DNA of 64,000 nt from DASYML01 sp036399835 (GTDB lineage Bacteria > Acidobacteriota > Blastocatellia > Pyrinomonadales > Pyrinomonadaceae): the NCBI GenBank assembly GCA_036399835.1, contig DASWMI010000026.1:1-64000 (forward strand). The letters run 5' to 3'. Position 1 is the stretch's first letter, and each line of letters opens with the position of its first letter. Below the pieces are notes generated by a model. The model worked only from the letters and a program-made list of their open reading frames with translations, had not been told where the DNA came from and did no database searches. Below, piece by piece: positions 16,038 to 23,848 of the stretch. A program made the position numbers and the translations under genes.

Positions 16038-17219
16038 TTAATAGCAGAGAAATCTCTCTCGCACGAGTCTAAAGGCCTCCAGCGGTTGCGACCAGGAGGA
16101 CTCTATCTGTTCCAGGCTGTCTCCGCGCTCTATAGCTTCGCGCAGCGCGCCGGTTCCGGCAATCACATCGAAAGGGTTGCGGTCATAGACATATTCGTAG
16201 GGCGGTTCTTTCCAGCGGAAATGTTCTCTGTAGAGATCGTAAGCCACCTTGACCGCCGCGACGCCGGTGATCACGGGTTCAAACTCCAGCCGGTTCGTGA
16301 CATGAATCTGCACGCCGCCGCAGCCTTGCCCTGCATGCTTTTGAAAGGTCGGCTGAAAGACCGTGGCCCGAAAATAAACGCCCGCCAGCCCGTACCCGTT
16401 CAAATGCCTGGCGTACTCTTCAGGCTCTATGTAGGGCGCGCCGATCAACTCGAAGGGCCTCGTCGTCCCACGTCCCTCGGACATCTGCGTGCCTTCCAGA
16501 TGCACGGTGCCCGGAAAGACTGTGGCCGAATCCAGCGTCGGCATATTGGGCGAAGGCATGACCCAGGGGGCATCCGTCTCATCCATCCACTGTGCTCTGG
16601 ACCACCCCTCCATCAAGACTGTTTCCAGCTCGCAGTCTATAGCGAAATGCTCTTTGAAGAGCCGCGCCAGCTCGCAGACAGTCATCCCGTGGCGCGTAGG
16701 AATCGGGAATTGGCCGACGAACGAAGCAAAGGCAGGGTCCAGCACAGTCCCTGCCAGGTCTCGTCCATTGATCGGGTTCGGACGGTCGCAGACAATCATC
16801 CTTTGGCCGTATTTCTGAGCGGCGCGCATACAGTTGGCGAGCGTATAGATAAAAGTATATATACGGCAGCCCACGTCCTGCATATCAAAGACCAGCGCAT
16901 CCACCTGCTTGAGCATCTCCGCCGTAGGCTCGCGCGTTTCGCTATAGAGCGAAAAAACAGGGAGTCCCGTCTTTCTGTCCAGAGCATGCGCGGTTTCCAC
17001 CATGTTATCCTGCACGTCGCCGCGTATCCCATGTTGCGGCCCGAAAAGAGCCGTCAGGTTTATTTCCCCGTCCTCTTTAAAGAGATCCGCCGCATGCCGC
17101 AGCTTATGGTCCACGGAGGACTGGTTACAGATTAGCCCTATCCGCGCGCCCCTCAGCAAATCCCTTCCCTGCTCTAAAAGCTGCTCCAGCCCGAGCCTCG
17201 TTTGATATGCGCTTCCCAC
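16038..17219 (-). CDS. namZ: Exo-beta-N-acetylmuramidase NamZ family protein (DUF1343)
   Basis: A 393-residue DUF1343 protein, the family that includes the exo-acting muramidase NamZ (B. subtilis YbbC). Conserved blocks are GLICNQSSVDH, FGPQHGIRGDVQDNM, VFDMQDVGCRIYTFIYTLANCM and CDRPNPINGRDLAG. PSPNMPTLDSATVFPGTVHLEGT and SEGRGTTRPFELIGAP follow. The family removes MurNAc from the non-reducing end of peptidoglycan fragments. It starts with GTG at 17219 and has no obvious signal peptide, unlike secreted homologues, so it may act on internalised muropeptides. AmgK-like and MurU-like genes at 54-56.5 kb could use the released MurNAc. Confidence 0.9.
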   Translation of the reverse strand: MGSAYQTRLGLEQLLEQGRDLLRGARIGLICNQSSVDHKLRHAADLFKEDGEINLTALFGPQHGIRGDVQDNMVETAHALDRKTGLPVFSLYSETREPTAEMLKQVDALVFDMQDVGCRIYTFIYTLANCMRAAQKYGQRMIVCDRPNPINGRDLAGTVLDPAFASFVGQFPIPTRHGMTVCELARLFKEHFAIDCELETVLMEGWSRAQWMDETDAPWVMPSPNMPTLDSATVFPGTVHLEGTQMSEGRGTTRPFELIGAPYIEPEEYARHLNGYGLAGVYFRATVFQPTFQKHAGQGCGGVQIHVTNRLEFEPVITGVAAVKVAYDLYREHFRWKEPPYEYVYDRNPFDVIAGTGALREAIERGDSLEQIESSWSQPLEAFRLVRERFLCY

Positions 17220-17348
17220 TCTTTTTTCGCCCTCGCTTCTGTTCGTTTTTATCCTTTTAAGGTCTTTTGAATATCCTTATTAACCAGCAACTTAGATTTA
17301 GGAAGTTAAAGTATTAGCTAATCTTTAAATAATGGGTTTTTATCTTTA

Positions 17349-17360
17349 CGTTATCGGACG
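17349..17360 (-). repeat. CGTCCGATAACG motif, copy 4 (at the stop of the amidotransferase gene)
   Basis: Exact 12-mer on the minus strand, spanning the last codons and the TAA stop of the gene at 17351-18139. The dyad here extends to ACGT/ACGT around CCGATA. Confidence 0.6.
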
Positions 17361-18139
17361 TTGGACGGCTCATCGAATGTTGACAAGGTGTTCAGGGAGT
17401 TTGATAAAGACTCTTTTGTATAGGAGTTTGCGGCCTCTATGAAGTGGCCGAAGATGGCTTGAGAGAAGGCGTCCTTTTCCCAGGCAATCTCCGGATGCCA
17501 TTGGACGGCGAGCGCGAAATGGTCATGGCGCGTGTCTTCGAGCGCCTCTATCAATCCGTCTGAAGTCCAGGCTGTGGCGACCAGTTCGCGCCCGACCTTT
17601 TCAATCGCCTGATGATGATGACTGTTGACCATAGCGTTCTGCTCCCCGGCCATCAAGGCCAGGCCGCTCCCCTCCATCAAGGTTACGCGATGCGAAAGGC
17701 GTTCACGCGGAGCGCCCTGCTCGTGCTGTATGGCCTCTGGCATCTGGCTTTCGATGTCCTGTATAAGAGTGCCGCCGCGTGAGACGTTGAGGATTTGCAT
17801 GCCGAAGCAGATAGCCAGCACAGGCATCCCGCGCTTTTCAACCCCTAAGAGCAAGAGCATATCCGTCTCATCTTTTAATGGCTGGACTGTCCCCAGACGC
17901 TGGTGCGGCTCCTGCCCGTAGCGCAGTGGGTCTACGTCTGAATCGCTCCCGGGCAGGAGCACTCCGTCCAGTTCGTCCAGTAGAGAGTTGATGTAATCGG
18001 GATGCGGGATCAAAGGGATGTGCAGGGGCGCGCCGCCTGCCGCTTCTACAGCTTCACTATAATCTCGCCCGAGGTAGAACCTGTTCGTGCTCAATTCCAG
18101 GCGCATGGGGATTCCTATGCGCGGTCGTCTGTTCTTCAT
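17351..18139 (-). CDS. Class-I glutamine amidotransferase-like hydrolase (peptidase C26, PuuD type)
   Basis: A 262-residue gamma-glutamyl-gamma-aminobutyrate hydrolase-like protein. It starts MKNRRPRIGIPMRLE and has YSEAVEAAGGAPLHIPLI, the GVLLPGSDSDVDP loop, and nucleophile motif LAICFGMQILNVSRGG (Cys). The partner His/Glu are in AVQWHPE, preceded by VNSHHHQAI. PuuD cleaves gamma-Glu-GABA in putrescine breakdown, but no other puu genes are nearby and related enzymes hydrolyse other gamma-glutamyl amides. I keep the family name. ATG at 18139 with GGGA upstream. Its last codons contain a CGTCCGATAACG copy. Confidence 0.85.
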   Translation of the reverse strand: MKNRRPRIGIPMRLELSTNRFYLGRDYSEAVEAAGGAPLHIPLIPHPDYINSLLDELDGVLLPGSDSDVDPLRYGQEPHQRLGTVQPLKDETDMLLLLGVEKRGMPVLAICFGMQILNVSRGGTLIQDIESQMPEAIQHEQGAPRERLSHRVTLMEGSGLALMAGEQNAMVNSHHHQAIEKVGRELVATAWTSDGLIEALEDTRHDHFALAVQWHPEIAWEKDAFSQAIFGHFIEAANSYTKESLSNSLNTLSTFDEPSNVR

Positions 18140-18430
18140 CAAGAGTCATCCCGCTTGTTTTCTTAGCTGTCTCTCTTCTCAAAAGGCGCTCGAAAGTATC
18201 ACGTACATGATAGCGCAAAAACTCTCTTTGCGCTCACACTCCCGCGAGGGTTAAGAAATTTACTTTCAAGCGGAACTGCTCCCTCTCTCTCTACTGCACA
18301 TGACAGTTGGCGTTTTGAAGATTAGCTCTTTCGTGCGGCCTGTGAAGGACAATCAATTTGAGAGATAATCGCTCGGCTACAGCGCGGCTTGACTTACCTT
18401 CAGGCGAGTTCCTATAGTGCTCTGTTGCCA

Positions 18431-18979
18431 ATGATGACTAAAGATTCCTACAAAGTTCGCAGTACAACCGTTCTCCTCGTGCGTCGAAACGGGCGCGTCG
18501 CTGTGGCCGGCGACGGACAGGTGACGATGGGCGAGACGGTCATGAAGTCTGGCGCGCGCAAGGTTCGTCGTCTTTTTAATGACCGTATTCTGGTTGGTTT
18601 CGCGGGCGCGACCGCAGACGCCTTCTCACTCTTGACGCGCTTTGAAAGCAAGCTCGAACAGTATCAGGGAAACCTTGACCGCGCCGCGATAGAACTCAGT
18701 AAGGAATGGCGCACGGACAAAATCCTGCGTCACCTGGAGGCTCTTTTGGTCGTCGCGGATGAGAAAAGCTCCTTTCTGCTCTCGGGCAACGGCGACGTCA
18801 TTGCGCCGGATGACGGCCTGCTCGCTATAGGCTCCGGCGGCCCCTTCGCGCTGGCGGCTGCACGCGCACTCCTGACGCACACGGAAATGAGCGCTCGCGA
18901 AATTGCTCTCGAGGCGCTGCGCATCGCCGGAGAGATCTGTATCTATACGAATACAAACGTGATTGTCGAAGAACTTTGA
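18431..18979 (+). CDS. hslV: ATP-dependent protease HslVU, peptidase subunit
   Basis: A ~182-residue proteasome-beta-like subunit. The mature N-terminal threonine lies in KVRSTTVLLVRRNG, followed by VAVAGDGQVTMGETVMKSGARKVRRL. The ISGNGDV-type loop (LLSGNGDVIAPDDGLLAIGSGG) and the EICIYTNTN C-terminal block follow, all standard for HslV. It forms a double hexamer capped by HslU. The frame is open from a TTG at 18389, but ATG at 18431 (or 18434) gives the expected short pro-leader; neither has a clear Shine-Dalgarno. hslU follows after an 89-nt gap that contains a word-repeat hairpin. Confidence 0.94.
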   Translation: MMTKDSYKVRSTTVLLVRRNGRVAVAGDGQVTMGETVMKSGARKVRRLFNDRILVGFAGATADAFSLLTRFESKLEQYQGNLDRAAIELSKEWRTDKILRHLEALLVVADEKSSFLLSGNGDVIAPDDGLLAIGSGGPFALAAARALLTHTEMSAREIALEALRIAGEICIYTNTNVIVEEL

Positions 18980-18983
18980 AATA

Positions 18984-19060
18984 AGTAGCCGAAGGCCAGC
19001 CATCAGTAGCCAGCGTGAAAAGCTGAAATCTACTGTTCGGTCGGCTGGCAGGCTGCTGAC
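18984..19060. repeat. Word-type imperfect hairpin between hslV and hslU
   Basis: The left arm contains AGTAGCC and GGCCAGCC words (18984-19015). The right arm (19027-19060) carries the complementary words in reverse order. It fills almost the whole gap and is one of five such gaps in the window. Confidence 0.45.
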
Positions 19061-19068
19061 AACTTTTT

Positions 19069-20508
19069 ATGGTTATCTATCTTTCAGGTGATATTGAAGA
19101 GCAGTCGCGGCTTGACGAGTTGACGCCGCGCCAGATTGTGGACGCGCTGGACAAACACGTCGTGGGCCAGCGCGCGGCCAAGCGTGCCGTCGCCATAGCC
19201 CTGCGCAATCGTGTACGCAGGCAGAAACTCGCGCCGGAGATGGCCGCAGACGTGATGCCCAAGAATATCATCATGATCGGCTCGACCGGTATTGGTAAGA
19301 CGGAGATTGCACGCCGCCTGGCGCGCATGTCCAACTCGCCTTTTCTCAAGGTAGAGGCTTCAAAATTTACAGAGGTCGGCTATGTCGGGCGAGATGTCGA
19401 GAGCATGATCCGCGACCTGACGGAGATCGCCGTCGAGATGACCCGGCAGGAGAAGATAGAGGAGATCGCGGACAAGGCCGAGCTGAATGTAGAGGAGCGT
19501 ATTCTGGACCTGCTGCTGCCGCCGCCGAAACAGTCTCGCGCCGTGGGCTTCTTCGATTTCGATGAAGAAGAGGAGGGCGCGTCCGCGTCGGAAGAAGCGT
19601 CTGCGCCCGTCGAGCGCGACGATAATTTCCAGCGCACACGCGAAAAGCTGCGCGCGCAACTCCGCGCTGGCAAGCTCGACAATCGTATGGTCGAGATAGA
19701 GGTGCGCGAAAAGAGCTTTCCGACGATAGAGTTGGCCGGGCCGATGGGCGTCGAAGAGATGGGCATCAACATGAAGGATATGCTCGGCAATATGTTTCAG
19801 GGCCGGACCAAGCGGCGCAAGATGCGCGTTGACGAGGCTATGGAATATCTCATGCAGGAGGAGGAAGAGCGGCTCATTGATATGGAAACGGTCGCCCGCT
19901 CTGCGCTGGAGCGCGTCGAATCCGCGGGCATCATCTTCCTTGACGAGATTGACAAGATCGCAGGACGCGAAGGCGGAGCTGGTCCAGACGTTTCGCGCGA
20001 GGGTGTGCAGCGAGACATTCTCCCAATCGTCGAAGGCACAACCGTCAACACGCGCTACGGCATGGTCCGTACTGACCACATACTCTTTATCGCCGCCGGA
20101 GCGTTCCATGTCTCCAAGCCCTCTGACCTGATCCCTGAACTACAGGGCCGCTTCCCCATCCGCGTCGAGCTTGAATCGCTGACGGTTGAAGACTTCAAAC
20201 GCATCCTGACCGAGCCGAAGAACGCTCTCGTCAAACAGTACCAGGCGCTGATGGAGACCGAAAGCGTGAAGATAGAGTTCACCACGGATGCCATTGACGC
20301 CATCGCGAATTTTGCCGCGACCGTCAATGAGCAGACAGAGAATATAGGAGCCAGACGCCTGCACACGATCATGGAAAAACTGCTCGACGAGATCAGCTTT
20401 GAGGGGCCTGACCTGGAGCCTAAGCATCAGGTCATAGACGCCGCTTACGTCCAGCGCATGCTGGCAGACACTGTCAAAGACCAGGACCTCAGCCGGTACA
20501 TTCTGTGA
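19069..20508 (+). CDS. hslU: ATP-dependent protease HslVU, ATPase subunit
   Basis: A 479-residue AAA+ unfoldase. LTPRQIVDALDKHVVGQRAAKRAVAIALRNR opens the ATPase domain. Walker A is GSTGIGKTE (GPTGVGKTE in most homologues), with KFTEVGYVGRDVESMIRDL after it. The central I-domain is variable and includes an acidic EEEEGASASEEAS stretch. Walker B is IIFLDEIDKIA, then GVQRDILPIVEGT and sensor-2 ENIGARRLHT. It ends DQDLSRYIL, the C-terminal tail that docks into HslV. It unfolds substrates and feeds them to HslV. The stop overlaps the next gene by 3 nt. Confidence 0.97.
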   Translation: MVIYLSGDIEEQSRLDELTPRQIVDALDKHVVGQRAAKRAVAIALRNRVRRQKLAPEMAADVMPKNIIMIGSTGIGKTEIARRLARMSNSPFLKVEASKFTEVGYVGRDVESMIRDLTEIAVEMTRQEKIEEIADKAELNVEERILDLLLPPPKQSRAVGFFDFDEEEEGASASEEASAPVERDDNFQRTREKLRAQLRAGKLDNRMVEIEVREKSFPTIELAGPMGVEEMGINMKDMLGNMFQGRTKRRKMRVDEAMEYLMQEEEERLIDMETVARSALERVESAGIIFLDEIDKIAGREGGAGPDVSREGVQRDILPIVEGTTVNTRYGMVRTDHILFIAAGAFHVSKPSDLIPELQGRFPIRVELESLTVEDFKRILTEPKNALVKQYQALMETESVKIEFTTDAIDAIANFAATVNEQTENIGARRLHTIMEKLLDEISFEGPDLEPKHQVIDAAYVQRMLADTVKDQDLSRYIL

Positions 20509-21680
20509 AACGACGCCGAGACTCTCTGACAAAGACGAAAGCCTTCAATCGCGCGGCAGCTTTTCAGCCGTCCTCTCGGCATCTCTTACGCGGCCCTGCC
20601 CTTCTCTCTTTACAACTTCTGCTGATTGCCGCCTGCTGCCTGCTCTCCCCTGCTTGCGGCAAAAGGCGACCGCCGCTCCCGCCCGTCGAGAGAGTCCCGC
20701 AACGCACTGAGCTGCTCTCCGGCGCGCAACGCGGGAATCAGGTGATCCTGAATTGGCCCGCGCCGCAGCGCAACGCCTCGAACCAGAGCGTACAATCCAT
20801 ACGCCGTATAGATGTCTATCGGCTGGCCGAGCGCACGGATGCTCCGCTGCCTCTGACCGAAGAAGAGTTCGCCGCGCGCTCCACCTTGATCGGCTCGATT
20901 AGCTCGGAACAGATTCAGTCTGCGTCTGAGACTCTGACCTATACGGATACGCTTGAGCTGGCGGGCGTGCCTGCGCGTCTGCGCTATGCGCTGCGCTATG
21001 TCAACGCATCGGGCCAGCGCGCGGCCTTCTCAAACTTCCTCCTGATAGAGCCTGCCGCGAAGATCGCTCAGCCGCCCACCCTGACATTGATAGATGAAAG
21101 CGAAAGCGCGATGACGGTCCGCTGGCAGCCGCCATCCGCCAACATAGACGGCTCGACCCCGGTTAATCTACTCGGCTATAACATTTATCGCACGACGCAA
21201 TCACAGGCCGAAAGAGGCCAGACGCCGCTCAACAACACGCTCATACAGGGCGCCGAGTTCGCAGACAAGAATTTCACCTTTGGCGAGCAGTATACTTATG
21301 TGGTGCGCTCCGTCTCGCTCGGGACGGGCGGCCAGCAGGTCGAAAGCCTCAACTCGAACACGCTCTCGGTCTCGCCGAAGGATGTCTACCAGCCTTCAGC
21401 GCCGACTGCTCTGACCATAGCTCCTGCGCCCGGTCGCCTCTCTATCTTTTTCCCGGCCAACCCGGAGCGCGATGTGGCAGGCTATAACATCTATCGCTCG
21501 ACGGACCCTGCGCTGCCGAAAGAAAAGTGGACCAAACTTAATAATGAGTTGTTGACGCGCACGACCTATCAGGATGAGACGGTCGAGACTGGGAAGAGGT
21601 ACTACTATTATCTGACGGCTGTGGATAACGCCGGCAACATCAGCCAGCCATCCGAAGTCGTCTCCGAGGCCGTCCCTTAA
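20505..21680 (+). CDS. Lipoprotein with fibronectin type III repeats
   Basis: A 391-residue exported protein. After a basic N-region the hydrophobic core ends in a lipobox-like LLSPAC, followed by GKRRPPLPPVERVPQ, a common start for mature lipoproteins. Two fibronectin-III-like beta-sandwich modules follow: one near 190-290 with LLGYNIYRTTQSQ, one near 300-391 with DVAGYNIYRST and YYYYLTAVDNAGN. An earlier degenerate module has IRRIDVYRLAER. It is presumably anchored in the outer or inner membrane and binds protein or polysaccharide. The GTG start overlaps the hslU stop (4 nt). Partner unknown. Confidence 0.82.
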   Translation: MKRRRDSLTKTKAFNRAAAFQPSSRHLLRGPALLSLQLLLIAACCLLSPACGKRRPPLPPVERVPQRTELLSGAQRGNQVILNWPAPQRNASNQSVQSIRRIDVYRLAERTDAPLPLTEEEFAARSTLIGSISSEQIQSASETLTYTDTLELAGVPARLRYALRYVNASGQRAAFSNFLLIEPAAKIAQPPTLTLIDESESAMTVRWQPPSANIDGSTPVNLLGYNIYRTTQSQAERGQTPLNNTLIQGAEFADKNFTFGEQYTYVVRSVSLGTGGQQVESLNSNTLSVSPKDVYQPSAPTALTIAPAPGRLSIFFPANPERDVAGYNIYRSTDPALPKEKWTKLNNELLTRTTYQDETVETGKRYYYYLTAVDNAGNISQPSEVVSEAVP

Positions 21681-21686
21681 AGTATC

Positions 21687-22469
21687 ATGCGAATCTGCCG
21701 CTTTATCAGCCAGCCGACGGGGCAAGCCTATTGGGGCTTGATCGAAGGAGAACTGGTCCAGCCGCTCGACGGCGAAGACCTTTTCGCGGCCCTCTCTGCA
21801 AAGCGGACGCAAAACGCCTTGCCGCTTCAAAGCGTGCGGCTGCTGGCCCCTGTCAGCCCATCAAAAATCGTCTGCGTCGGTCGCAACTACAGGGAGCACG
21901 CCGCGGAACTCGGGAATCAAATGCCCTCCGAGCCGCTCATCTTTTTAAAAGCGCCATCGGCGATTACGGGGCCGGATGAGTCTATCCTGCTGCCGCCTGA
22001 ATCCATGCAGGTGGAGCACGAGGGAGAGCTTGGAGTCGTTATCGGACGCGAAATGCGGCGACTGGACGCATCGGACGATCCTTTGGCCTATGTCCTCGGC
22101 TATACTTGCGTCAACGATGTCACAGCGCGCGACCTGCAACGCAAGGATGTGCAGTTCACACGCGCCAAATCCTTTGACACCTTTTGTCCGGTCGGCCCTT
22201 TTATCGAAACAGAGCTTGACCCTGGAACTCTCTCTCTTGAGACGCGTGTCAATGGTCAGGTCAAGCAAAGCGCGCGGACATCCGCGATGGCCTTCGACGT
22301 TCCATTTCTCTTGCGCTATATCTCGCTGGCGATGACGCTCCGGCCCGGCGATCTCGTCGCCACGGGCACTCCCGCCGGCGTCTCCCGGATGTCTGTAGGC
22401 GATGTGGTCGAGGTCGAGGTCGAAAAGATAGGAGTTCTACGCAACACGGTTGAGAGTCTCAGAGTCTGA
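21687..22469 (+). CDS. Fumarylacetoacetate hydrolase family protein
   Basis: A 260-residue FAH-superfamily enzyme. Hallmarks are KIVCVGRNYREHAAELGN, PLIFLKAPSAITGPDESI and the metal-binding EHEGELGVVIG. GYTCVNDVTARDLQRKD, RAKSFDTFCPVGPF and GDLVATGTPAGV follow. The family includes oxaloacetate decarboxylase/acylpyruvase and HHDD isomerases; the substrate cannot be told from sequence. ATG at 21687, 6 nt after the lipoprotein stop. A CGTCCGATAACG copy lies inside it on the minus strand (22037-22048), in the codons for VVIGR. Its last codons enter the word-type hairpin at 22462. Confidence 0.9.
   Translation: MRICRFISQPTGQAYWGLIEGELVQPLDGEDLFAALSAKRTQNALPLQSVRLLAPVSPSKIVCVGRNYREHAAELGNQMPSEPLIFLKAPSAITGPDESILLPPESMQVEHEGELGVVIGREMRRLDASDDPLAYVLGYTCVNDVTARDLQRKDVQFTRAKSFDTFCPVGPFIETELDPGTLSLETRVNGQVKQSARTSAMAFDVPFLLRYISLAMTLRPGDLVATGTPAGVSRMSVGDVVEVEVEKIGVLRNTVESLRV
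22037..22048 (-). repeat. CGTCCGATAACG motif, copy 5 (inside the FAH-family gene)
   Basis: Exact 12-mer on the minus strand. It shares 16 nt (GTCGTTATCGGACGCG) with the region around copy 3. It encodes part of the conserved GVVIGRE segment, so chance plus protein constraint is possible here. Confidence 0.45.
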
Positions 22470-22536
22470 GAATCCGAGCGTCTGAGAGTCAAAGGCTTTT
22501 GTCTTCTGACTCCCAGACTCTAGAACTCTCAGACTC
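22462..22536. repeat. Word-type hairpin built from GAGTCTGAGA units
   Basis: The left arm GAGTCTGAGAATCCGAGC... (22462-22496) pairs with a right arm ending AGACTC at 22536, with a short T-rich loop. Both arms consist of imperfect repeats of GAGTCTGAGA. It overlaps the FAH stop codon and lies before fsa. The same word makes a second hairpin at 50380-50464. Confidence 0.6.
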
Positions 22537-22562
22537 CAGCCTTAAAGAATCTGGAGGCAAGT

Positions 22563-23210
22563 ATGAAATTCTTTCTGGACACAGCTAATCTGGAAGAGAT
22601 TCGCGAAGGGGCGTCAATGGGGATGGTGGATGGGATTACAACCAACCCTTCGCTCATTGCCAAAGAAGCCAATGTTGATTTCAAACAGCACTTGGCGGCC
22701 ATTGCGGAGATCGTACAGGGACCCATCTCTGCGGAGGTGACGAGCCTGGAGCTTGAAGGGATGCTGCGTGAAGGGCGCGAATATGCGCGGATTGCGCCCA
22801 ACATCGTAGTCAAATGCCCGCTCACGGTTGACGGTCTCAAGGCCACGCGGCAGCTTACGGACGAGGGCATCAAGGTTAATGTCACACTCTGCTTTTCCGC
22901 CGCGCAGGCGATTCTGGCGGCCAAGGCGGGCGCGGCCTTTATCAGTCCCTTTCTCGGACGCCTGGACGATGTGGGCCAGAACGGCCTTGAGCTGCTCGCA
23001 GAGATAGTGGAAATTTACAGCCATTACGAGTGGAAGACGGAGGTCCTGGCGGCCAGTATGCGCCACCCGATTCACGTCGTCGAAGCGGCGCGGATGGGCG
23101 CGGATGTGGCGACCATCCCCTTCAAGGTCTTGCAGCAGATGTTCAAGCACCCGCTCACGGATAAGGGCCTCGAACAGTTTTTGGCCGACTGGCACAAGAG
23201 CGGGCGGTAA
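22563..23210 (+). CDS. fsa: Fructose-6-phosphate aldolase / small transaldolase
   Basis: A 215-residue (beta/alpha)8 enzyme of the FSA/TalC group. It starts MKFFLDTANLEEI and has GITTNPSLIAKE, EVTSLELEGML, and the Schiff-base lysine in NIVVKCPLT. NVTLCFSAAQAILAAKAGA, FISPFLGRLDD and ATIPFKVLQQMFKHPLTDKG follow. The short length separates it from the ~320-residue classical transaldolase. Whether it acts as fructose-6-phosphate aldolase or transaldolase in the pentose-phosphate pathway cannot be settled by reading. Strong GGAGG upstream of the ATG. Confidence 0.92.
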   Translation: MKFFLDTANLEEIREGASMGMVDGITTNPSLIAKEANVDFKQHLAAIAEIVQGPISAEVTSLELEGMLREGREYARIAPNIVVKCPLTVDGLKATRQLTDEGIKVNVTLCFSAAQAILAAKAGAAFISPFLGRLDDVGQNGLELLAEIVEIYSHYEWKTEVLAASMRHPIHVVEAARMGADVATIPFKVLQQMFKHPLTDKGLEQFLADWHKSGR

Positions 23211-23240
23211 GCTTTGAGCGGCGCTTTTCAAGCCGACTGC

Positions 23241-23255
23241 TAAAGTTTCACTTTA
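23241..23255. promoter_or_regulatory. Dyad TAAAGTTTCACTTTA
   Basis: A perfect inverted repeat (6-bp arms, 3-nt centre) in the gap between fsa and the DUF402 gene. It resembles TCAAGTATCACTTGA at 47371-47385 and the site at 977-993. Operator-like; binding protein unknown. Confidence 0.35.
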
Positions 23256-23265
23256 ATAATTGTCA

Positions 23266-23277
23266 TCGCGCCGACTC
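23266..23277 (-). repeat. Dispersed GTCGGCGCGA repeat, copy 2
   Basis: On the minus strand this reads GAGTCGGCGCGA, as at 15979-15990. It lies upstream of the DUF402 gene, 10 nt after the dyad at 23241. Confidence 0.35.
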
Positions 23278-23312
23278 CTCGTGTAAAGCATGAAGCTCCG
23301 GCTTTTGAATTG

Positions 23313-23822
23313 ATGTCATGTCTGATGATCGAAGCAAGCGACGCGCACGCTGATATGGTGACCGTCCGCTCCTGTAAGTATGACGGCAGGGAGCATCGCC
23401 GCTGGCGGGGACAGCTTGTGCAGCGTGAAGACAATCTGCTCGTACTGGATGCGAGATTTGAGACGGAGGTCAACCACAACCTGCTCGGCAGGATTTTGAG
23501 CGGGACCGTGAGCATCGAATACTACTGGCTCAATCGCTGGTATAATGTGCTTCGCTTCTTAGAGCCTGACGGCAAGCTGCGCAACTTTTATTGCAACGTC
23601 AATATTCCGCCCACCTTCGATGGTCGCGTGCTGACCTATGTGGACCTGGATATGGACATTCTGGTGGCGCCCGATCTCTCTTACAGGATTCTTGATGAAG
23701 ACGAGTTTGAGGTGCATTCGAGGAGCTTTAATTATCCGGCGCAGGTCCGTGCCGGAGCGCGCCGTGCGCTCGAAGAGCTGGTTAGTTTGATCGAGCGCCG
23801 CGAGTTCCCTTTTGACCGTTGA
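23313..23822 (+). CDS. DUF402 domain protein
   Basis: About 169 residues of the DUF402 (FomD/Ntdp-like) fold. Blocks seen are TVRSCKYDGREHRRWRGQL, VSIEYYWLNRWYNVLRFL and NFYCNVNIPPTFDGRVLTYVDLDMDILV. DEDEFEVHSRSFNYP is followed by a C-terminal helix. The tyrosines and acidic residues (YVDLDMD) correspond to the metal-binding face. Some members hydrolyse nucleoside diphosphates or nucleotidyl phosphonates; the substrate here is unknown. The start is uncertain: ATGs at 23313, 23325 and 23355 all lack a Shine-Dalgarno, and 23355 gives the most family-like N-terminus. Confidence 0.82.
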   Translation: MSCLMIEASDAHADMVTVRSCKYDGREHRRWRGQLVQREDNLLVLDARFETEVNHNLLGRILSGTVSIEYYWLNRWYNVLRFLEPDGKLRNFYCNVNIPPTFDGRVLTYVDLDMDILVAPDLSYRILDEDEFEVHSRSFNYPAQVRAGARRALEELVSLIERREFPFDR

Positions 23823-23848
23823 GTAAACTGTTCTTCAAAAATTAGATT

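Noticed and set aside
16086..17135. A 349-codon plus-strand frame opposite the NamZ-type gene
   Set aside because: Antisense to a conserved DUF1343 protein; composition is low in typical protein motifs.
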